From Isochrysis galbana (lineage: Eukaryota > Haptophyta > Isochrysidales > Isochrysidaceae): a DNA stretch of 64,000 nt. The position numbers were made by a program, and so were the translations under genes. Shown here in pieces: positions 1-9,840 of this stretch; the stretch's first letter is position 1; every line of letters starts with the position of its first letter. A model generated the notes under the pieces. It saw nothing but the letters and a program-made list of their open reading frames with translations, was not told the origin of the DNA and did no database searches. Location: NCBI GenBank assembly GCA_018136815.1, contig CM030943.1:3017003-3081002 (forward strand), in the 5' to 3' direction.

Positions 1-662
1 TACGGGTGAGATCAGAAGGGTTCGGGACAGGTGTCTACGCGAAGGTATGCAGGCCCCCCTCGCCAGCAAGCACGGCCGCTCGCAGAGCATGGCAAATGCC
101 CGAGGAAGCCCCCGTCCCGCTTTGCTGCACAAAAAGCAACTGCTCGAGCTGGCGGTGAGGCTAAGATGTCAAGCCGAGCGAGTTGCGCGGAAGGGCGTGC
201 ACCGCGCGCGCAGTCCCACCATCGCCATACTCCCTCAAAGCGCTGCCTTTGCACCGCCAACCTTCCCCATTCCCCGGCCACTCCCCCAATGCCCATCTCC
301 ATGCGCCTAGCAATTGCCACCACCTCGAACAAACCCCGCGGCGGCAAGCACGTGGAGAGTAGCGCCGCCATCTCCCATCCTCTCCTCGCCGAGGTTCACC
401 AAGCCACCTTTCACCTCCCTGCTCGCGCTTCGATGTGAGTCACTAGCCCAGCACTGCGCCGTGCTCCCCCCCCCCCCCCCCCATTCTCCATCGCCCTCGC
501 ATATCTGCTGCTGTCCTGCTCCGCCTGTGGGTACTTTTGCAGCACCCACTCCCTCCCCACGCCACCCCTCTCCGCCGCCTCCTTCCCCCCTTCCGCGCTT
601 GCTCTTTGTCTTTCACTCCCTGGCCTCCCCGTCGCCGGCCTCCCCAACATGGTGGGCTAAAG
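1..662. other. No supportable gene
   Basis: Both strands carry overlapping proline- or arginine-rich open frames typical of GC-rich non-coding DNA, with no family signature. A run of C lies at about 467-482. This may be 3' flank of the minus-strand terminal exon that ends at 663, but no transcript evidence is visible. Confidence 0.4.
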
Positions 663-805
663 CTAGCCAGCCTCATTCACCTGCTGCTTGCCAAGCTCCT
701 TTTGCAAATACCTCTGCAACATCTGGTCAAGCTGCACATGCTTGTCTGTTTGCACAAATCGCTTCACTGTCTTGAGTAAATCTGGCACCGAGAGGCTCAG
801 GTTCT
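663..805 (-). CDS. Terminal exon of an unrecognised gene (partial)
   Basis: On the minus strand a pyrimidine-rich stretch ending in CGCAG at 806-810 is followed by 46 codons of ordinary, helix-like protein (LSVPDLLKTVKRFVQTDKHV near its start) and a TAG stop at 663-665. Its balanced composition (Lys, Gln, Val, Leu) contrasts with the Ser/Pro/Leu frames around it, which is why I treat it as a real last exon. The next exon upstream cannot be placed: the minus strand above it is about 1 kb of CT repeats, which resembles the low-complexity introns of other genes here. I do not recognise the family. Confidence 0.35.
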
Positions 806-1671
806 CTGCGCAGCGAGACGGGGAAGAGAGGCACGAGGAGAAAAAGGTGAGACGCAGAGAGAGAGAGAGAGCAAGCGGAAGGGGGAGGGGGCGCGCTGGG
901 GCATTCAGGTGGGGGAAAAGCATGCTTTCGGGTTGGGGAGAGCATGCGGTTGGTGTGGAGGAAATGAGAAAGTGAGTGTGTGTCGATCCAACCCCGCCGC
1001 GCGCAAACAGAGGGAGGGAGAGGAAGGACTAAGGGAGGAAGGAAGGGCGAGAGAGGGAGAAAGAGTGGAGAGAGAGGCACAACCAGGCAATGCCAGGCCA
1101 CCCGCCGCAGGCCTGGCTCGTAAGGGGAGGGGGGGGGGGGAGATGGAGATCGGGGGGGCGGAGGGAGGGAAGGAGGGAGGGAGAGAGAGGGAGGGAGGGA
1201 GGGAGGGAGGGAGAGGGAGGGAGGGAGGGAGAGGGACAGGGAGGGGGAGGGATGAGAGGGACAGGGAGAGGAGAGAGAGAGACAGAGAAGACAGACTGAA
1301 GAGAGAGAGAGAGAGGGAGACTGGAAGGCGCAGAGAGAGAACAGAGAGCGGGGTGCGGAGGAAGGGAGAGAGGGAGGCAGGAAGGAAGGGGCAGACGCAG
1401 GCGGTTGGCCTGAGCCCCCTCTTCCTCCCTCCCCCTGTGCCCCTCCACCCTCCCCCCCGCCACGGCGAGAGAGAGGGAGAGAGAAAGACAGAGAGAGGGG
1501 AAAGGGGGAGCAGGGGGGGGGGGGAGAGCGCAGCGCGCACCCATGGCAGAGAGCCCCGGCGCACATCCCGATACCGCTGGGGTCACCACGAGTTACGAGA
1601 GATAACGCCGCGAGAAGATTAACGTAAACCGTACCCCTTCCGGTTGGGGTCCCCCCCCCCCGCACGGCAGA

Positions 1672-1702
<31 letters not shown>

Positions 1703-1780
1703 GCGCCCCTCGCGGAGAGAAGATGGGGCGGAGAGAGAGAGAGAGAGAGGGGAGAATGGGAAGAAGAGAGTCCCGATCCA
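806..1780. repeat. GA/GGA-rich low-complexity tract
   Basis: Plus strand is almost continuous purine (GAGA, GGGA, GGAG) from about 1000 to 1780, broken by short G runs. All reading frames stay open because the sequence lacks stop codons, so the long serine/leucine or arginine/glutamate frames here are composition artefacts. It could be an intron of the minus-strand gene ending at 663. Confidence 0.75.
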
Positions 1781-2205
1781 CCCGAGGAGGACCGTCTGTT
1801 TACGGAAAGAACTCCGCTAGGAAAATCACATAACCACCAACAATAATATTGTGGATTTGAGAACAAGCGCACACGGTGAGGGACCCACAGAAAATGAATA
1901 AAGAAGAGGTGGTTATGTGATAAAACCTGGAGGAAGCTCGGGGGCTGAATTGGTTCTCGGTGCCCTTCGGGCCGCGAGTGGTCTCCTGCTCCCTCGCGCG
2001 TCGAGTCTAACGTTAGTAGCTCCCACAACGAAGGGGGGGCGAGTGATAGAAGAAAACGGCTTCGTTTGGGTTAAGAAACCCACCGGGAGCAGAGATTTGG
2101 CGAGGGACTCGCCCCGCGACGACCCGAGGGCAAAAACAAAACCTCGCCCCGCCCCCCCACCCGTCCATCAAAACAAAACCCCTTGGCGGTGGGGGCCATA
2201 CCGGT

Positions 2206-2235
<30 letters not shown>
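2206..2235. repeat. Homopolymer run of 30 G
   Basis: An uninterrupted poly-G run after CCGGT. Such a run is able to form G-quadruplex structure and is a likely place for sequencing length error. Confidence 0.9.
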
Positions 2236-2236
<1 letters not shown>

Positions 2237-2584
2237 GCGGCCGCCGTAACAACAGAACCGCGCCATCATCCCCATCGCTAGGGGTAGGTAAAAATATGTC
2301 GAGGGTTTTTGCAACGCCCCAATAATGCCTCAATAGGGTCTCAACAGCGCATCTCAATGAGTCGCTCTTGGGAGACTGCTATTGGAAGCTTCTCACTAAC
2401 TAGCTGCAGGGGAGCGCTATTGAGTCCACCGGTCGCCCCAACAACAATGGAGAAGCTAGAAGCTAGGCTCCTTGAGACCCTACATGTGAAAAACAGTCGA
2501 CAAGCTCAAGAAAAACAGTAAAAACAGCTGTTTTTTGGGTTGTACAGAAAAACAGCCGAAAACAGCCCAAAAAACAGGCCGCCA

Positions 2585-2660
2585 GTGTTTACGTTAGAAA
2601 ATGGTGTTTATGTTAGAAAATGGTGTTTACGTTAGAAAATGGTGTTTATGTTAGAAAATG
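2585..2660. repeat. Four tandem copies of a 19-bp unit
   Basis: Units GTGTTTAYGTTAGAAAATG occur at 2585, 2604, 2623 and 2642, alternating C and T at the eighth base. The alternation means the present array doubled from a two-unit (38-bp) block. Just upstream (2506-2580) lies an A-rich stretch with several AAACAG/CTGTTTT inverted words. Confidence 0.9.
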
Positions 2661-2991
2661 ATATTATAAAATTTTGCGCGCGGGGGGTGGGCGGGGAGGG
2701 GGGGGGTAGATGGAGGCGTCCGCACTTGCCATAGCCATAACCATAACCATATCATCCATGTACACACATATACCTAGCGAGCAGCGAGCGAGCATTCGAG
2801 CATTGCGAGCTGCGAGTTGCAGACACACCGAAGGTGCGGGCCATCAAAAGTCCCAGTGCACCACCCGAACACGGGGGAAAATTTACCCCGCATATATACA
2901 TGTTATATTTACTAGAGTATTCGACCCCCCTCTCCCCCCCCCTCCCCCCCCCCCCTCCCCCCCCCAACACACACACTCAATTGCATCGTGA

Positions 2992-3180
2992 TCACAGCAG
3001 AGTAACCTGCACCTTGAGCTTCCTCAGCTGTGAGAGCATTGGCTGGCTCTCCGCGCCAATAGGGTTGCACGAGAGGTTTACCGACGACAGCCGGAAGCTC
3101 CGCGCGAGCTCGCACAGGCGCTGCACGCCCACCGGTCCGATCCGGTTGCGGTCGAGGATGAGCGTATGGGTCCTCCGACA
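2992..3180 (-). CDS. C-terminal exon of a leucine-rich-repeat protein (partial)
   Basis: The minus-strand frame ends with TGA at 2992-2994 and reads as ribonuclease-inhibitor-type leucine-rich repeats: one unit around LILDRNRIGPVGVQRLCELA and a second around LSSVNLSCNPIGAES, with Leu and Asn at the expected repeat positions. Family knowledge: such repeats form a solenoid used for protein binding. Only about 60 residues remain. The 5' side meets a dispersed repeat (from 3209), so the gene is either split by an intron there or truncated by the insertion. The exact left edge of the exon is uncertain. Confidence 0.5.
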   Translation of the reverse strand, partial: CRRTHTLILDRNRIGPVGVQRLCELARSFRLSSVNLSCNPIGAESQPMLSQLRKLKVQVTLL

Positions 3181-3208
3181 CGCTCCTGCCATAAAATATC
3201 TGTATCTG

Positions 3209-3540
3209 AGCGTTAGTACCACTACTGCCACTAGCCCGGTACTATCACGACACCCCTCAGCGCACTTGCCCGCACACCTTGAAGTGATGGCACAGACACA
3301 TACTCATATGCATCCCCACAAATCTCCCCCCTCGCAAACCCCCGGCTCCCATTATAACTCCCCACAAGTTACAATGAGGGAAAACCCATTGAGGCGGACC
3401 GGTCGACGCCGGCCGACTCTCCGGGAAAAAACACCGGGGGGGGGGGAGGGTCCTCTCGTCCATGAAGCTGAACGGCCCTTACAGCTCTCGCCGTGAGCGG
3501 TCCTCGAGGAATAAAAGACTGCGCCTCGAGATACCTGCCA
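3209..3540 (+). repeat. Dispersed repeat C, copy 1 (empty-site form)
   Basis: Starts with GAGCGTTAGTACCACTACTG and ends near AATAAAAGACTGCGCCTCGA. It is colinear with 63003-63575, including the stretch CTCCGGGAAAAA and a G run. The two copies differ mainly by a 191-bp inserted element at 63081, so this copy shows the target site without insertion (ACCTTGAA at 3276-3283). Confidence 0.85.
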
Positions 3541-3636
3541 CAAGGGTTCTCGTAGGCGCCTTGCGCCTCTCCCTCCTCATCTCCCACCTGTCGCCAGCCG
3601 CCCCTCTCCGCCCGTTTGCTTACGCAAACGGGTCCC

Positions 3637-3690
3637 ATTTCTTACCGCACTCCATCGGGGGGGGGGCAAAGCCCCCCCTCTCCCTCTAGA
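3637..3690 (+). repeat. Short hairpin repeat, copy 1
   Basis: CCATTTCTTACCGCACTCCA is followed by a G run, GCAAAG and a C run, then CTCTCCCTCT. The same block recurs at 9787-9840. The G run and C run can pair as a stem with a GCAAA loop. Confidence 0.75.
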
Positions 3691-3850
3691 AAGGCGCCAC
3701 ACCTTAAATTTCAACAATAGAAAGAAACGCAGTGTTCATGTTCATTTCTTTTTGCGCGCGGCCAACATTGCCTTCGCTTCGTCGGTGAGCAGCATCTTGT
3801 CTGTTTTGGAAAGGCGCCATATCTTAAATTTCCACAATAGAAACAGACGC
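3691..3850 (+). repeat. Duplicated 40-bp motif
   Basis: AAAGGCGCCACACCTTAAAT at about 3691 and AAAGGCGCCATATCTTAAAT at about 3810 begin two related ~40-bp blocks, each continuing TTYMACAATAGAAA. They sit just 5' of the viral-like relic and could be an old duplicated terminus or regulatory motif. Confidence 0.6.
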
Positions 3851-3933
3851 CTACCCGCGTGGACCCCAAGCTCACAGGCAACATCTATCGCCCTCTTTGA
3901 AAAAATGTATGACAAGAGTATACAAACCCATGA

Positions 3934-4737
3934 TTGGCATCGTTCGAGCTCGTTTCGGAGGTTGTTGAGGTCCAATCCCCAAAGTCATTTGTTGTTCTTG
4001 GTAGCGTAGATGGCGGCACGACTTTCACGAAGATATACCTCGAGCATGGTCCCATCAATCTATTTACGAACAAACAACAATTCCACCCATCCAGTACGTC
4101 GGCATTCAGTACGTTCAGGCTAGTGGTCACTTCAACATTAGGTGGGAACTCCCTATCTGGGGTGTGTGAAATCGGTGACTGGCTTCTTTACGAGTCAAGT
4201 GATCTTCAAGAGAAATCGTTCGTTGTCGACTCTCCACGCGCCTACGACACCTACCGCGTGAACGTCACAAGGACACCTTCCAACCTTATTGAGTTCCCCA
4301 CCGGTCCGATGACAGCCGACACAACGGTCATCGACGGATTCTTGTGCACGGCGAGCGCTTCATCCTCCGCTACCAACAGCTTCGACTGGCCCGTGTGGGC
4401 GGTCTTCAACAAGAGGATAACGCACACATCACCGTTTGGGTGGGCGACGAATGGTGGACTGTATGACTCGAGCACAGGGGCATACCTTGGAAGTGTCACC
4501 ACCACAGCTGATAATGTACCAATCCGCGGTGAGTGGGTGCAGCTGTACACGCCTGGCGGGATGTGTCCAAAAAAGATGATAATCACGTCGGCTAAACCAT
4601 CCGGAGTGCCAAAACAGATCACAATCGTAGGGTCGGACAAGAACGGCCCCTGGGAGATTATGGGGTACGTCTCCGATCTTTCGATCACATCATCCGGTCT
4701 TCGCGTTTGCCAAGCACAACGTTTCGAGCGTGGTTGA
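3934..4737 (+). pseudogene. Fibre/adhesin-like beta-rich gene of a viral relic, 5' truncated
   Basis: A 267-codon open frame begins right after a TGA with no ATG (first codon TTG), so the 5' end is missing. The protein is Ser/Thr/Gly-rich with beta-strand patterning. Two units share a layout: FVVLGSVDGGTTFTKIY plus RLVVTSTLGG, and ITIVGSDKNGPWEIMGYVSD. This F-x-(V/L)-x-GS-D-G pattern followed by an aromatic resembles galactose-binding/discoidin-like modules that algal polinton-like viruses and giant viruses place in fibre proteins; that is recalled family knowledge, not a search. The base composition is much less GC-rich than the flanks. It converges on the capsid fragment at 4685-5041. Function by homology is inferred; the gene is not intact. 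Confidence 0.5.
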
Positions 4738-5041
4738 GAATATGGGCGTAATTGTTACCTTGCGAAAGCTGCACACAACCGACGCTCACTTCGATACGGT
4801 CGAATAGGGACCTGGCATCGGGTGGAAGACGCGCAGCAAGCGTATTTGGGGTTGCTGATGCGGATGGGGTGCAGTGGACGGCAAACGACCTGAGGTTTAG
4901 AAGAGCATTCGAGGGCAAGCTAAATCGAATTTGCTGATTGGGGCCGATCGCAGAGCGAGATCCTTGAGCCTCCAGCCGGATGTGATTTGTCGAATATCCG
5001 CTGATGCGGTTCGCGATGTTTACCAGAACGGGTGGAATCAT
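4685..5041 (-). pseudogene. MCP: Truncated major capsid protein of a polinton-like virus
   Basis: Reading down from ATG at 5041, about 118 codons carry an N-terminal pattern I recognise from capsid proteins of polinton-like viruses and virophages: NRISGYSTNHIRLEAQG, then IRFSLPSNALLNLRSF, then RLPPDARSLFDRIEVSVG and VQLSQGNNYAHILNHA. Family capsids are several hundred residues (double jelly roll), so only the first strands of the fold remain. The frame is lost at about 4690, where it abuts the convergent fibre-like frame. This is a decayed endogenous copy of an algal virus-like element, not a functional gene. Confidence 0.75.
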
Positions 5042-5254
5042 TATGGCAGCTTGTTTTGTGTCTACATGATACATAAGAAAAAAATGAAAGCATGTGCAAT
5101 ATTTTTTTATCTGGCTATATGTTAGCAAAACAGACGAACGCGAGAACATGGACACGTTACATGCGCTCGGGGACAAAATAAGCAATTTCACGACGGTATT
5201 GACAACGCTCGAACCACTGGCCGGTCGAGGCGATGTTCGTCCAGGTAATTCCGG

Positions 5255-5395
5255 AACTAGCTTCTCCGAAAAAGAGGGAACTGGGAAAGGGGGAGGGGGT
5301 TGTTAGGGGTTAAGGTCGGGTAGTAGGGAGGTACACTAGCACACTGCCTCACGCCGCACACGTAGCGGGGAATTTTAAGAAGATTTTTTTTTTCC
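5255..5395 (+). repeat. Dispersed repeat A, copy 1
   Basis: Runs from CCGGAACTAGCTTCTCCG to a terminal oligo-T after TTTTAAGAAGA. Shared landmarks with the other copies are GGGAACTGGGAAAGGGGGAG, GGGTAGTAGGGAGGTACA, CACTGCCTCACGCCGCACAC and the T-tail. Other copies: 22085-22265 (minus), 32803-32945, 49728-49905, and diverged ones at 11575-11765 and 16200-16370 (minus). Confidence 0.85.
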
Positions 5396-6054
5396 AAAGA
5401 GGAAACGAGCTTCGCTACGACAAGGTGAGGGGCAAGCAGGCGGCAAGGGAGGCGCCAAAGGAGGCGAGGGCAAAGAGGGCAAATGTAGGATTTTGCGACG
5501 GTGACTAGTGACTAGTGACTAGCCTGCAAGGAGGGGACGTAGAAACGCAAACAATTTCTAAAACAAAACGCGGATGCGACGACAGGGGTGCGCGGGGTCG
5601 GTGCGTGTGCGTGCACTAAGGCCCTCCCGTATTTTCGAGCGGAGTACCAGAGGGGTACCGAGCGGGCGTCAGGCGGCGATTGGCCAACGGTGGGGGTTTG
5701 CCGAACTATCTGATATCGACTGCGGGCGACGCCGCCCTCCCACCCGCCGATCTCCTGCCCGCAATACCGGGGGTGGGCCCGTTCACTTGAACTTCCGTAT
5801 TCTAAGGTTAGACTGGTCCGTTTCTCTCGGAACGGCTGCGCGATGGCGTCGACGACGAAAGCTTCCCTCTCCCACAAAGCTTTGTACAGCCAGGGCTCGA
5901 GGACGAAGGGGGCCCACTCGCAGGTGAAGGCGGCGGCGGCGGCAGTGGATGTGGGGGCTGGGAGGTTGCCGCGGGGTCAAGAGGGCGAGCCCGCTGCGTG
6001 GAGAGGGAGAGAGGAAGGGAGGGACGGTTTGTTAGGGGCAGGGGAGGGAGCCGG

Positions 6055-6468
6055 GGGTGGAGAGAGAGAAGGGGAGGGGGGGCGGGGGGGGGGGGAGAAA
6101 GAGAGAAAGCGCGCGCGGGGGGAGGGGGCGAGGAGTGGAAAGGGGGAAAGCGGGCGGAGAGCGGGAGGGAGAGAGAGAAGGGAAAGACGTGGTTGCCACG
6201 CTCCGCCTCAACGCTCGTCCTGCTTGCTCTTCCCCTAAGATTCCACGTGCTCCAGCCCACACACACTCCGGAGAGGGGGAGGGGGGGGAGGGGGGGGGGG
6301 GGGGGGGGGAGAGAAAGCGCGCGCGGGGGTAGGGGGCGAGGAGTGGAAAGGGGGAGAGCGGGAGGGAGGGAGAGAAGGCAAAGACGTGGTTGCCGCGCTC
6401 CGCCTCGACGCTCGTCCTGCTTGCTCTTCCCCTAAGATTCCACGTGCCCCAGCCCACACACACTCCTG
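6055..6468 (+). repeat. Tandem duplication of a ~200-bp unit
   Basis: Two adjacent copies each run from a GGAGGGGG-rich stretch through GGCGAGGAGTGGAAAGGGGG and GACGTGGTTGCC to CCAGCCCACACACACTCC (ends near 6272 and 6468). The second copy is slightly shorter. The unit joins a G-rich and a C/T-rich half. Confidence 0.85.
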
Positions 6469-7098
6469 CCCCCGCCCGCTATTCCCGCCCCCTTACCTTG
6501 GTGTATTCTTCCGGCCTCCTTCTTGTTCTCTCTATTTCCTTCTGGCGGCGCGTCTCGCCTTCCCTCCCTCTCTCCCTCTCTTCTCCGTGCACGCGCCTAG
6601 GATTCCTTGCAACTGACGACTTCACATTCACAGTACCATGCACGCGAACACAGCGCGGAGGGGGAACAGCGTGCAGAACATCTCCCACACCACCACATCG
6701 TCAATAATTGGACCCCCTTCGCACTTCGCGCCACATGCCCCCTTTTCCTGTCTCCCATTATCTTGGCTTCATCCGCCTCCTCCGCAGGCCGACCTAACGG
6801 GCTCCCGCCGGATGCAACAGACTAAGGGGCTGGTACGGCGCCTAACCCTCGGCCCTCGCCACCAGTCCAGCCGGGCGAGCTCGCGCTTTGCCCCTGCTAC
6901 GCTACTTTCCCCGCTCTGTGCCTCAGGCATGGCGCTCCCCAGTCGCACCGTTGCTCGCCCGAGCCCGTGGCCCCAGCACTCACTCGCTCGCACGCCCACA
7001 TCGGATCCCGCAGCTACCACCTCCTGTTCCGCTTCTGTGAGCCTTTGCATGCGGCCCCGCTCTTTTTTTCGTCACGCTTCCATCATCCCCTTACGCAG

Positions 7099-8626
7099 GT
7101 CGACCCAGCCACCGGCACCATCTCCATGTCAGATCTCCAGCGCATGCGGATGACCGCATCGGGAGAGTTTGAGCGCCAGCAGCAGGAGGCGCAGCGCGAA
7201 CAAATGGCCGCCAAGATGGAGGCCACGATGAAGGCGCAGGAGCGCAAGGAGCGCATGCGCCGGCTCGAGGCGGAGCGCAAGATGTCCGTGCCGCCTACTG
7301 CACTGGAGGCGGAGAAGATGCAGGCCAAGGCGCGCGTGCTGACTGAGGCCGAGAAGAAGCTCTCTGAGGAGCTGGATGATGTCAAGAGGATGAACCAGAT
7401 GTGCTTGTACGCAAAAGTCGTCACGATCCGCGACGCCCAGGTGCGCCAGCTCCCCGCATTTCGAAGCCCCTCACCTGTGCGTTTGCCACCACAGGTCGCC
7501 TACACCACCCCCATACCTTGAGGTAGGTCAACGAGAAAAAGATTATAGAGAAAGAGCGGCAAGAGGAAGAGCGCCGCCTCGACACCATCATGGAGATTGA
7601 GCGGCTTAAGGCGCTCAAGATGTACGAGGAGCGTGAGAGGAGACGGGCGGAGGACAACCGGCTTGGCTCCATGGTGAGGGTGCTGCACAGCGATTGGCGT
7701 CGCCGAGTGGCCCGTGCACTAGCGCGCTGTGCCACGCGCTGACGCTCCTTACTGCCCGCTTCGTCCAGGTGATCATCGACCAAATCAAGGAGCGTGAGCG
7801 CGAGCGCGCACGCCGGCTCGAGATGCAGGACCAGGAGCGCGAGGCCATGATTCGCCAGCACGAGCAGATGAAGGCCGAGGAGCTTAAGCAGCAAATTGCG
7901 CGGAAGAAGGCGGGCGAGCAGTTGCTGCGTGAGACAGCCCTCTCCAACGCCTCACAGATCATCCTCAAGCAGCAGGCGGCGCAGAACGAGAAGGAGGAGA
8001 ACGCACGGATCCAAGCGTACATCCGTGCGAAGGAGAAGCGCGAACAGGAGCAACTACTGGAGCAGCAGCGCCTCAAGGCTGAGCGCGAACGTGAGACCGC
8101 GCGGCTGCGAGCCAAGCAAGAGAAGATGAAGGACAAGCAGGCGGAGCTAGACGCGCTTCGCGCCAAGCGCGCAATGGAGGAAGCGGAGCGTGCGTGGCGG
8201 AAGAAGGAGCGAGACGTGGTCACCAAGCAGCTGGAGATGAACGCGGCCCTCGCGGCGGCCAGAGAGGCGCAGAAGCTCGAGAAGGAGCGTCGCATGATTG
8301 AGCTAGCACAGCAAGAGCGGGAGGAGTTCGGGCGCATCCTGCTCGTGCAAAGCGAGGCCGACTCGGATGACAGGATGCGTAGGACGCGCCAACTCGAGGT
8401 GCTCTCGCAGCACCAAGACGATCTCAAGGTGCAGATCAAGATGAACGCCGAGCGCCGCAAAAAGAACCGGCTCGACTTCCTGACGGAGGGTGAGGAGACA
8501 CGGGCGCAGATGGACGCTGATCGCATCAAGCTCGAGTCCATCAAGGCTGAGAAGCTAGAAGCGCTCCACCGGGCCGGCGTGCCCAGCAAGTACACTGTGG
8601 ACCTGCAGAGCAAACGCTTCACGTAG
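7099..8626 (+). CDS. CFAP45: Cilia- and flagella-associated protein 45, 5' exon(s) unresolved
   Basis: CFAP45 (CCDC19/NESG1 family) is a coiled-coil microtubule inner protein that lines axonemal doublets in motile cilia. Three phase-0 exons are clear: 7099-7440, 7527-7673 and 7769-8626 (stop TAG), with introns of 86 and 95 bp. Diagnostic positions are LGAK-like LYAKVVTIRDAQ spliced to VNEKKIIEKE, RRLDTIMEIERLKAL, the VIIDQIKERERERARRLE segment, and the conserved C-terminal end LEALHRAGVPSKY. Most of the 449 codons are charged coiled coil (Glu, Arg, Lys, Gln). A pyrimidine-rich stretch and TTACGCAG precede 7099, so at least one more exon lies upstream, probably within 6600-7050; I cannot fix the start codon. 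Both introns begin GTG and each downstream exon begins GT. This gene implies a flagellated life stage. Confidence 0.9.
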
Positions 8627-9392
8627 TTGCAGCGGGCCGCTACGGCGATTGTCGTGGCGAGGCTCAGCTTGCTTGCTTTTTGGGGCGTTGGAGGAGCGCG
8701 CGATCGCCCTCGTGGAGATGAGACGTACCCGTACCTCTCCTTTTTGTGTCCTTCACGGTGTGGCGTGTTCGCAGCGACGTGCCCCCTGCGTCTCCATGTC
8801 ACCTTGAGCAGTGCGGTAAGCGCGCCGTCAAGGGCTGTGACGAGCGCGCGCCCGGTGCGCCGTGGTGGACAGCCCGCCGCCGCGCCACAATGTGCGCCTC
8901 AGTTTGCCCGTCGTCCAGCGCCGCGAGAGAGTGAAAATAAAATCTTATCACTTAAGGTGGCGGCCGTACGGGCTCCGAGGTCCCCCCCCCACCTCCCCCC
9001 GACTCGCGGGAGCTTGCTACTAGCGCCCTCTGAGCGAGGGAGAGCCACCCCACCCCACCCCACCCGGCACCCACCAACTGGGCCGACTAGGATGAGGGCC
9101 ACAAGCAAGGGAAGCTCCAGCAAGGATGGGGACGCCCCAACGGCGACAAACGAGTCTAAGGAGTATCAGCAGAGGGCACCTTCTGGGGCCAAGAGCGTGG
9201 AAAAGACGTGAGACGTGCCGCCCATGCCCCCCAGACGAGATGGTCATCACACGAGACAGGCAAGCGAGGCGTGCATCGTTCAGGAGAAGGGCTGGGAATG
9301 TCTTGAGCCCCTACATCAACATCAAACGGGGGAAGCGCTTGCGTAAGTCCCCGCCCAACTATGACTTCGGATCACCAGGAACACTTTCTTGA
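8627..9392. other. 3' flank of CFAP45, no supportable gene
   Basis: Open frames on both strands are arginine/proline-rich and show no domain pattern. AATAAAATC at about 8937 could serve as a polyadenylation region for CFAP45, about 310 bp past the stop. A CCCCA run lies near 9050-9065. Confidence 0.4.
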
Positions 9393-9715
9393 GCGTTAGT
9401 ACCTCTACTCTCACTAGACTTGCACTAACAATAACTATCGTTATAAACGATAGGTTCATGGAGCGCGCCACGCTCCCACCCTCTTTCGCCGCCCACTCCG
9501 CCGCGCCGACCGACCAAGACATGACTGACGCTGCGCAACCGCAGCGGCCTCCAGACAAGGCCACGCCAGCCCAGGTGCCCGCGAGCCACGGCCCGAGCCA
9601 CGCCCACAGAGCCACACGGACAGCACACACCTCAACACCCACAACAGCACACAAGCACAACCCAGCCAGCACAGACAATAGGGCGGTGAAACAGTGTTTT
9701 TTTTATAAGGGGTGA
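9393..9715 (+). mobile_element. LINE 5' end with start of ORF1 (truncated)
   Basis: GAGCGTTAGTACCTCTACTC leads into a perfect stem CTATCGTT-TATA-AACGATAG (about 9436-9455) and then ATG at 9458. ORF1 begins MERATLPPSF, the MERA start shared with the elements at 22500, 25317, 32217, 40213 and 54335, and stays proline/threonine-rich until a stop at 9713-9715. The body is missing; a different repeat begins at about 9679. Confidence 0.65.
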
Positions 9716-9760
9716 AAAAATGACCATCTCATAATTGAGGAAATTTGAGGATTTTTTTCG
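9679..9760 (+). repeat. Repeat F with GGGCGGT(C/G)AAA start, copy 1
   Basis: AGGGCGGTGAAACAG, then TTTTATAAGGGGTGAAAAAA, then a TGACC/ATTGAGGA stretch, parallels 21830-21910 (AGGGCGGTCAAATAG...GGGTGAAAATTGACC...ATTGAGGA). The word GGGCGGTCAAACA also stands alone at about 21465, 36270 and 36503, as expected for the end of a small DNA transposon. Confidence 0.55.
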
Positions 9761-9786
9761 GGAGAAAGTTCCCAATACAACGGGGC

Positions 9787-9840
9787 CCGTTTCTTACCGC
9801 ACTCCATCGGGGGGGGTGCAAAACCCCCCCTCTCCCTCTC
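9787..9840 (+). repeat. Short hairpin repeat, copy 2
   Basis: Second copy of the block at 3637-3690: CCCGTTTCTTACCGCACTCC, a G run, TGCAAAA, a C run and CTCTCCCTCT. Confidence 0.75.

Noticed and set aside
727-2028. 433-codon serine/leucine/proline-rich minus-strand frame
   Set aside because: It spans a GA/CT low-complexity tract; all frames are open there and the protein is simple repeats.
7421-8802. 395-codon minus-strand frame opposite CFAP45
   Set aside because: It is the antisense shadow of the CFAP45 coiled coil.
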